Source: Acidobacteriota bacterium
GTDB taxonomy: Bacteria; Acidobacteriota; Vicinamibacteria; Fen-336
Assembly: GCA_011526565.1 (NCBI GenBank)
Contig: WYBL01000004.1
Coordinates: 1-64,000, forward strand
Length of the DNA stretch: 64,000 bases
Direction of reading: 5' to 3'
The notes below the pieces were generated by a model. The model worked only from the letters and a program-made list of their open reading frames with translations, searched no databases and had not been told where the DNA came from. Each line of letters opens with the position of its first letter. Position 1 is the first letter of the stretch. The position numbers and the translations under genes are program-made. Positions 59,751-64,000 of the stretch are shown one piece after another.

Positions 59751-61412
59751 ATGTGGCGACTCGATTACGTCGATCAGGACGTCCCCCACACCTACGACGT
59801 CAAGACCGGCGAGGTCGTGATCGGGCGGTCCCCCGAGTGCCAGGTCGTGCTGAAGGACTTCGGCATCTCGCGCCAGCACGCCAAGATCGTGGTCGACCAC
59901 GACGGCCCGCGGGTGATCGACCTCAAGTCCAAGAACGGCACCCAGGTCAACGGCGTGCCGGTCGTCGAGGCCAAGCTCAAGGACGGCGACAAGATCCTGC
60001 TCGGCAAGTTCCAGATCGCCTTCTCCAAGGCGATCGAGGGCCAGGTCGTCCTCGACGAGGCCAAGCCGCTGCAGGAAGAGGGCGGCACCATCATCCGCTC
60101 GATCGGCGAGCTGCAGAAGCTGTTCGGCAGCGGCGACACCGCCGGTGCCGGCGCCGCGGCGGCCAAGCCGGCCTCGGTCGACGAGATCGAGAAGTCGAAC
60201 CGCATCCTCAAGGTGCTGACCAAGGTCGCGGAGACGCTGATCGCGGTGCGCCCGGTCGAGGAGGTGCTCGAGCAGGTGCTCGACATCGTGTTCGAGAACA
60301 TGCCGGCCGATCGCGGCTCGCTGATGCTGATCGAGGACGGGCAACTGGTGCCGATGGCCCGCAAGTTCCGCAACCCGAAGAGCGGGTCCGACCAGAAGAT
60401 CGTCATCTCCAAGACGATCGCCGACAAGGTGATCAAGGACCGGGTCGCGATCCTGACCTCCGACGCCCAGGTCGACTCCCGCTTCTCGGCCGGAGACTCG
60501 ATCCGCTTCCACGGCATCCGCAGCGCGATGTGCGCGCCGCTGTGGAACCGCGAGGAGGTGATCGGGATCGTCAACGTCGACTCGCCGTTCCTCACCAACA
60601 GCTTCACCTCCAACGACCTCGACCTGCTGTCGGCGCTCGCCAACTACGCGGCGGTCGCGGTCGAGCGGGCGCGCCTCAACCAGCGCATCCAGGCGGAGGA
60701 GAAGAAGCGCGAGCGGCTGGGCCGCTTCCTCTCGCCGCAGGTGGCGAGCCGCATCCTGGCCCAGTCCGACGCCTCGACCGACACCCTCGGTGCGCCCGAA
60801 GTGCGCGAGGTGAGCATCCTCTTCGCCGACGTGGTCGGCTTCACCTCGATGTCCGAGAAGATGAGCCCCGCGGCCGTCGCCTACGTGCTCAACGACTACC
60901 TGTCGCGGATGACCGACGTCATCTTCCGGTACGAGGGCACGCTCGACAAGTACATCGGCGACGCCATCATGGCCGTGTTCGGCGCCCCGCTCGACATGCC
61001 CGACCACGCGGCGCGGGCGATCAAGACGGCGCTCGAGATGCGCGACCGGCTCGAGGAGTGGAACGCCGAGCGCCGCGAGGGCCCGACGCTGCGCATCCGC
61101 ATCGGCATCAACTCCGGCAAGGCGGTCGCGGGCGAGATCGGCTCGATCAACAAGAAGGAGTACACGGTGCTCGGCGACACCGTGAACACCGCCAGCCGCC
61201 TCGAGAGCTCGGTTGCCAAGCCGATGATGGTCGTGGTCGGCGACAACACCTACCAGGCGACCAAGGACCAGTTCCGCTTCGAGTTCCTGGGCGAGGTCAG
61301 CCTCAAGGGCAAGGAGATCAAGGTCCCCGTCTACGCCGTGCTCGGACACCTCGGCACCGAGACCCGCGACCTGACCCCCGTGCCCGGCGGCGCGGCCGGG
61401 CCCGGAGCCTGA
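59751..61412 (+). CDS. FHA-GAF-class III adenylate/guanylate cyclase
   Basis: The 553-residue soluble protein has an FHA domain (about 22-75: VIGRSPECQVVLKDFGISRQ and DLKSKNGTQVNGV). A linker and a GAF domain follow (about 150-310). The class III cyclase (about 350-530) has FADVVGFTSMSEKM (metal Asp), DKYIGDAIMAVFG (Lys, metal Asp), IRIGINSGKAVAGEIGSINK and YTVLGDTVNTASRLES (Thr/Asn/Arg). The Lys and Thr positions fit an adenylate cyclase. The FHA binds phosphothreonine, so a Ser/Thr kinase probably acts above it. It overlaps the HD-GYP gene (TGATG). Confidence 0.9.
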   Translation: MWRLDYVDQDVPHTYDVKTGEVVIGRSPECQVVLKDFGISRQHAKIVVDHDGPRVIDLKSKNGTQVNGVPVVEAKLKDGDKILLGKFQIAFSKAIEGQVVLDEAKPLQEEGGTIIRSIGELQKLFGSGDTAGAGAAAAKPASVDEIEKSNRILKVLTKVAETLIAVRPVEEVLEQVLDIVFENMPADRGSLMLIEDGQLVPMARKFRNPKSGSDQKIVISKTIADKVIKDRVAILTSDAQVDSRFSAGDSIRFHGIRSAMCAPLWNREEVIGIVNVDSPFLTNSFTSNDLDLLSALANYAAVAVERARLNQRIQAEEKKRERLGRFLSPQVASRILAQSDASTDTLGAPEVREVSILFADVVGFTSMSEKMSPAAVAYVLNDYLSRMTDVIFRYEGTLDKYIGDAIMAVFGAPLDMPDHAARAIKTALEMRDRLEEWNAERREGPTLRIRIGINSGKAVAGEIGSINKKEYTVLGDTVNTASRLESSVAKPMMVVVGDNTYQATKDQFRFEFLGEVSLKGKEIKVPVYAVLGHLGTETRDLTPVPGGAAGPGA

Positions 61413-63190
61413 TGCCCGACCGTCGCCGCCGCGGGCGGATCTTCCTCTCGCTGCTCGGGCTGCTGTTCCTGGTCGGCGTGGTGCCGCTGCTGTGGACGTC
61501 GTGGTACCTGGTGTCCCAGGCGCGCACCGACCTCGAGGTCGACCAGCGCACGCTGCAACTCTCCAAGGCCAAGGGTCTCGCGCAGCAGGTGGCGATCTAC
61601 AACCGCTCGCTGCACAACGAGATCGCCGCCATCGCCCGGACCCTGGAACTGGACCCCGCGGCCTCGTTCGCCGCCCGCCTCGACCGCGTGCGCGCGCAGC
61701 GGGCGCTCGAGCGCTACGTCGGTCCCGACTCGAAGTTCCTCTACATGACCCTGGTCGACGCGGAGGGCGGCGGCCCCAGCTCAGGCTTCGCGTTCCGCGA
61801 GGACGCGGTCGAGGAACTGCTGGCCGAGGGCTGGCGGCGCGGCATGCAGGGCACGCGCATGGTCAGCCACCCGCTGGTCTCGACCTCGCTGGAAGGCGAG
61901 CCGGTCGTGGTGCTGGCCGAGCCGGTGCGCTCCGACCCGCAGCGGCCGCCGCAGGGCGTGCTGCTGGCCGTCGCCAGCCTGGGCCCCGTGTGGACGATGA
62001 CGGGCGAGACCGGCGAGGCGGGCCTGATCGAGGCCTACGTGGTCGACGTGCGCGGGCGGGTCGTCGCCCACTCCGACCCCGGCAAGGTGAGCGCGGGCAG
62101 CGACTTCTCCGACGTCGAGATCGTCAAGCAGTTCCTGGAGACCCGCGGTCGCGCCGCCGCGACCGCGCCGTTCCGGCTGCAGGCCGAGGACGGCCGCGTG
62201 CTGCAGATGCTCGGGACCTACCAGGGGCTCGGCGACGACTCGGGCTGGGGAGTGATCGTCCAGGTCGACGAGGAGAAGGCCTACTACTCCGCGATCCAGA
62301 TGCGCCGCAACGCCGCGATCGTGGTCGGCATCGTGGTGCTGCTGGGCGCGGGGCTCGGCGGCGCCGTCTCCGGCCAGATCACGCAGCCGATCCGCGAGCT
62401 GGCGCGCGGCGCCCTGCAGCTCGCGCAGGGCGACTACGCCACCCGGGTCCGGGTCCGCAGCGGCAACGAGGTCGGCACCCTGGCCGACGCCTTCAACCAG
62501 ATGGGCGAGGAGATCCAGAAGGCGATCGCCCAGATCCGGGAGGCGGCGGAGGTCAACAAGGAGCTGTTCATGGGCTCCATCCGCATGCTGGCCAACGCGA
62601 TCGACGAGAAGGACCCCTACACCCGCGGCCACTCCGAGCGGGTCGCCTTCTACTCGGCGATCACCGCCAAGTACATGGGCATGCCGCCCGACGAGGTCGA
62701 GCGCGTGCACCTGTCGGGGATCATCCACGACGTCGGCAAGATCGGCATCGAGGACAAGATCCTGCGCAAGCCGGCGGCGCTGACCGACGAGGAGTTCGAG
62801 ATCATGAAGCAGCACCCGACCAAGGGGCTGCACATCCTCGAGGCCGTGCCGCGGCTCAAGGAGATCGCGGGCGCGGGGCTGATGCACCACGAGAACTACG
62901 ACGGCAGCGGCTACCCGGAGGGCCTCAAGGGCGAGGACATCCCGTTGCTGGGCCGCATCGTCAGCGTCGCCGACGCCTTCGACGCGATGACCACGGACCG
63001 CCCCTACTCCAAGGCGATGACGTTCGAGGCGGCGGTCGCCCGGCTGCGTTTTCTGGCCGGAAAGAAGTTCGACGACACGTGCGTGACGGCGTTCGAGGCC
63101 GCTTTCGCGGCGGGCGAGCTGACGCCCGCCAAGGCCCGGCTGGCGGCGGTGGCCGCGCGCAAGGCGATGGCTCCGTCGGCGGCCAACTGA
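61412..63190 (+). CDS. Membrane receptor with HD-GYP domain (c-di-GMP phosphodiesterase)
   Basis: The 592-residue product has TM1 at about 11-31, a large periplasmic Cache-like sensor (about 35-295), TM2 at about 300-322 and HAMP at about 322-375. The HD-GYP domain at about 385-575 has AIDEKDPYTRGHSERVAFYS, IIHDVGKIGIEDKILRKPAA and LMHHENYDGSGYPEGLKGED. The metal ligands (HD, HH) and the GYP motif are complete, so c-di-GMP hydrolysis is expected. It follows and overlaps the cyclase gene, so cAMP and c-di-GMP control may be linked. Confidence 0.92.
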   Translation: MPDRRRRGRIFLSLLGLLFLVGVVPLLWTSWYLVSQARTDLEVDQRTLQLSKAKGLAQQVAIYNRSLHNEIAAIARTLELDPAASFAARLDRVRAQRALERYVGPDSKFLYMTLVDAEGGGPSSGFAFREDAVEELLAEGWRRGMQGTRMVSHPLVSTSLEGEPVVVLAEPVRSDPQRPPQGVLLAVASLGPVWTMTGETGEAGLIEAYVVDVRGRVVAHSDPGKVSAGSDFSDVEIVKQFLETRGRAAATAPFRLQAEDGRVLQMLGTYQGLGDDSGWGVIVQVDEEKAYYSAIQMRRNAAIVVGIVVLLGAGLGGAVSGQITQPIRELARGALQLAQGDYATRVRVRSGNEVGTLADAFNQMGEEIQKAIAQIREAAEVNKELFMGSIRMLANAIDEKDPYTRGHSERVAFYSAITAKYMGMPPDEVERVHLSGIIHDVGKIGIEDKILRKPAALTDEEFEIMKQHPTKGLHILEAVPRLKEIAGAGLMHHENYDGSGYPEGLKGEDIPLLGRIVSVADAFDAMTTDRPYSKAMTFEAAVARLRFLAGKKFDDTCVTAFEAAFAAGELTPAKARLAAVAARKAMAPSAAN

Positions 63191-63210
63191 GCGGGGCGCG
63201 GGAGGGGACC

Positions 63211-63957
63211 GTGAGGGTGCTTTTGCGATTGGTGTTTTCCCTGGTGGCGCTGCTCTCGGCCGCAGCCGTGACGGCCCAGGTCACCAACGACCCCGAGGTC
63301 CGCTTCAACATGGGCCTCACCCACCTGCGCGAGGGGCGCATCGACATGGCGCTGGAGGACATCCAGCAGGCGGTGCGCGCCGACGGGAAGAACCCCTACT
63401 TCCAGAAGGGCTACGGCCAGGCGCTGGCGGCCAAGGGACGCTTCGACGACGCGATCAAGGCCTTTCGCAGGGCGCTCGAGCTGAACCCGTTCTACGTCGA
63501 CGTGCGCAACGACCTCGGCGTCGCGCTGCTGGCCGCGGGCAAGCGCGAGGACGGGCGCCGCGAGCTGATGACCGTCTTCAACGACCCGACGAACCCGACG
63601 CCGGAGCGCACCGCCTACAACATCGGCTGGAGCCTGTTCGAGGAGCGCCGCTACGACGAGGCTCTCACCTGGTACCAGACGAGCCTGGCCCGCTCGCGTG
63701 GCGAGGTCGGCCCCTACGTCGCGATCGCGGACACGCTGACCGCGCTGGGCCGGTCCACGGAGGCGATCGCCCAGCTCGAACAGGCGCTCAAGGTGGAGCC
63801 GGAGTCGGCGCTCGTCGCCGTGGAGCTCGGCGCGGCCTGCTATCGGGCCGGCCGCTTCGCCGAGGCGCGCAAGCACCTCGAGGAGGCGGCCCGCCGCGAC
63901 CCCGCCGGGCCCGTCGGGCGCCGCGCGGCGGAACTGCTCCAGAAGTTCTCCCAGTAG
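63211..63957 (+). CDS. Secreted or periplasmic TPR protein
   Basis: The product has 248 residues from GTG 63211 with GGGAGGGG upstream. A signal peptide (about 1-22, ending VTA-Q) is followed by about six TPR units (GLTHLREGRIDMALEDIQQA, GYGQALAAKGRFDDAIKAFR, LGVALLAAGKREDGRRELMT, and so on). It probably scaffolds protein complexes in the periplasm. It lies 20 bp after the HD-GYP gene, likely in the same operon. Confidence 0.85.
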   Translation: MRVLLRLVFSLVALLSAAAVTAQVTNDPEVRFNMGLTHLREGRIDMALEDIQQAVRADGKNPYFQKGYGQALAAKGRFDDAIKAFRRALELNPFYVDVRNDLGVALLAAGKREDGRRELMTVFNDPTNPTPERTAYNIGWSLFEERRYDEALTWYQTSLARSRGEVGPYVAIADTLTALGRSTEAIAQLEQALKVEPESALVAVELGAACYRAGRFAEARKHLEEAARRDPAGPVGRRAAELLQKFSQ

Positions 63958-64000
63958 CGAAGCCCGGGCTCCGCCGGCACCGACCTCCCGATGCCCTACC

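Noticed and set aside
63958..64000. Start of a further gene after the TPR protein
   Set aside because: Only 43 bp remain, without a ribosome binding site or clear start, so nothing can be supported.

Overview
The window is G+C-rich DNA (about 70% by eye, not counted). It is packed with short-spaced or 4-bp-overlapping genes, and many starts are GTG or TTG. The gene content is chromosomal and Gram-negative: TonB-C proteins, a PilM/N/O/P-like set, NtrY/NtrX, PlsY/GpsA, GroESL and an EF-G paralogue. The style (kinase-TonB fusion, DUF4097 protein, vWA-FHA protein) fits Acidobacteriota or a neighbour such as Myxococcota. That placement is an inference; no rRNA gene is present to settle it. I saw no insertion sequence, phage gene, tRNA, rRNA or CRISPR array.

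Layout. 1-15725 (+): end of tuf, then the complete S10-spc-alpha superoperon (rpsJ to rplQ, with secY, adk, map, infA, rpmJ and rpoA), closed by a strong hairpin. 15794-19233 (-): an EF-G-like GTPase translationally coupled to a periplasmic protein with three TonB-C-like units. 19270-19443: tandem 87-bp palindromic repeat. 19473-21770 (+): four coupled genes resembling PilM, PilN, PilO and PilP. 21859-23817 (+): a pseudokinase-TonB fusion.

23830-38630 is the most interesting part: two converging operons. The + operon has a YgfK-like reductase, an M20 carbamoylase-type hydrolase, the YgeW knotted carbamoyltransferase and a YgeY-type hydrolase. The - operon has an XdhD-type molybdenum hydroxylase, an SsnA-type aminohydrolase, two fold-type II PLP enzymes and a beta-ureidopropionase-type nitrilase. 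A lone SGNH protein lies between them. This gene set corresponds to the anaerobic purine/uric-acid and ureide catabolic genes of E. coli and gut anaerobes (xdhD, ssnA, ygfK, ygeW, ygeY, with a PLP lyase). Several members have lost whole domains: YgfK lacks its GltD-like flavin module, SsnA lacks its beta-sandwich, and XdhD has no FAD domain. A likely scheme is Mo-dependent oxidation and deamination of a purine, reductive ring opening, carbamoyl removal by hydrolysis or phosphorolysis, and PLP-dependent deamination of the remaining amino acid.

38698-45626 (-): groES-groEL behind a promoter overlapped by a CIRCE-like operator, purC with a Fis-only small protein, and an ECF sigma / anti-sigma / small membrane proteins / DUF4097 operon. 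45725-47223 (+): a lysyl-PG synthase-like membrane protein and nrdR. 47252-48589 (-): a vWA-TM-FHA protein. 48678-53919 (+): NtrY-NtrX, a small TPR-like membrane protein and an RDD protein. 53920-54182 is a palindrome-rich spacer. 54183-59692 (+): rqcH, pgpA, cinA, thpR, plsY and gpsA (translation rescue, phospholipid synthesis, NAD/RNA repair). 59751-63957 (+): an FHA-GAF-class III cyclase, an HD-GYP receptor and a TPR lipoprotein-like or secreted protein, a second-messenger module. All function calls rest on motifs read by eye; no database search was run.
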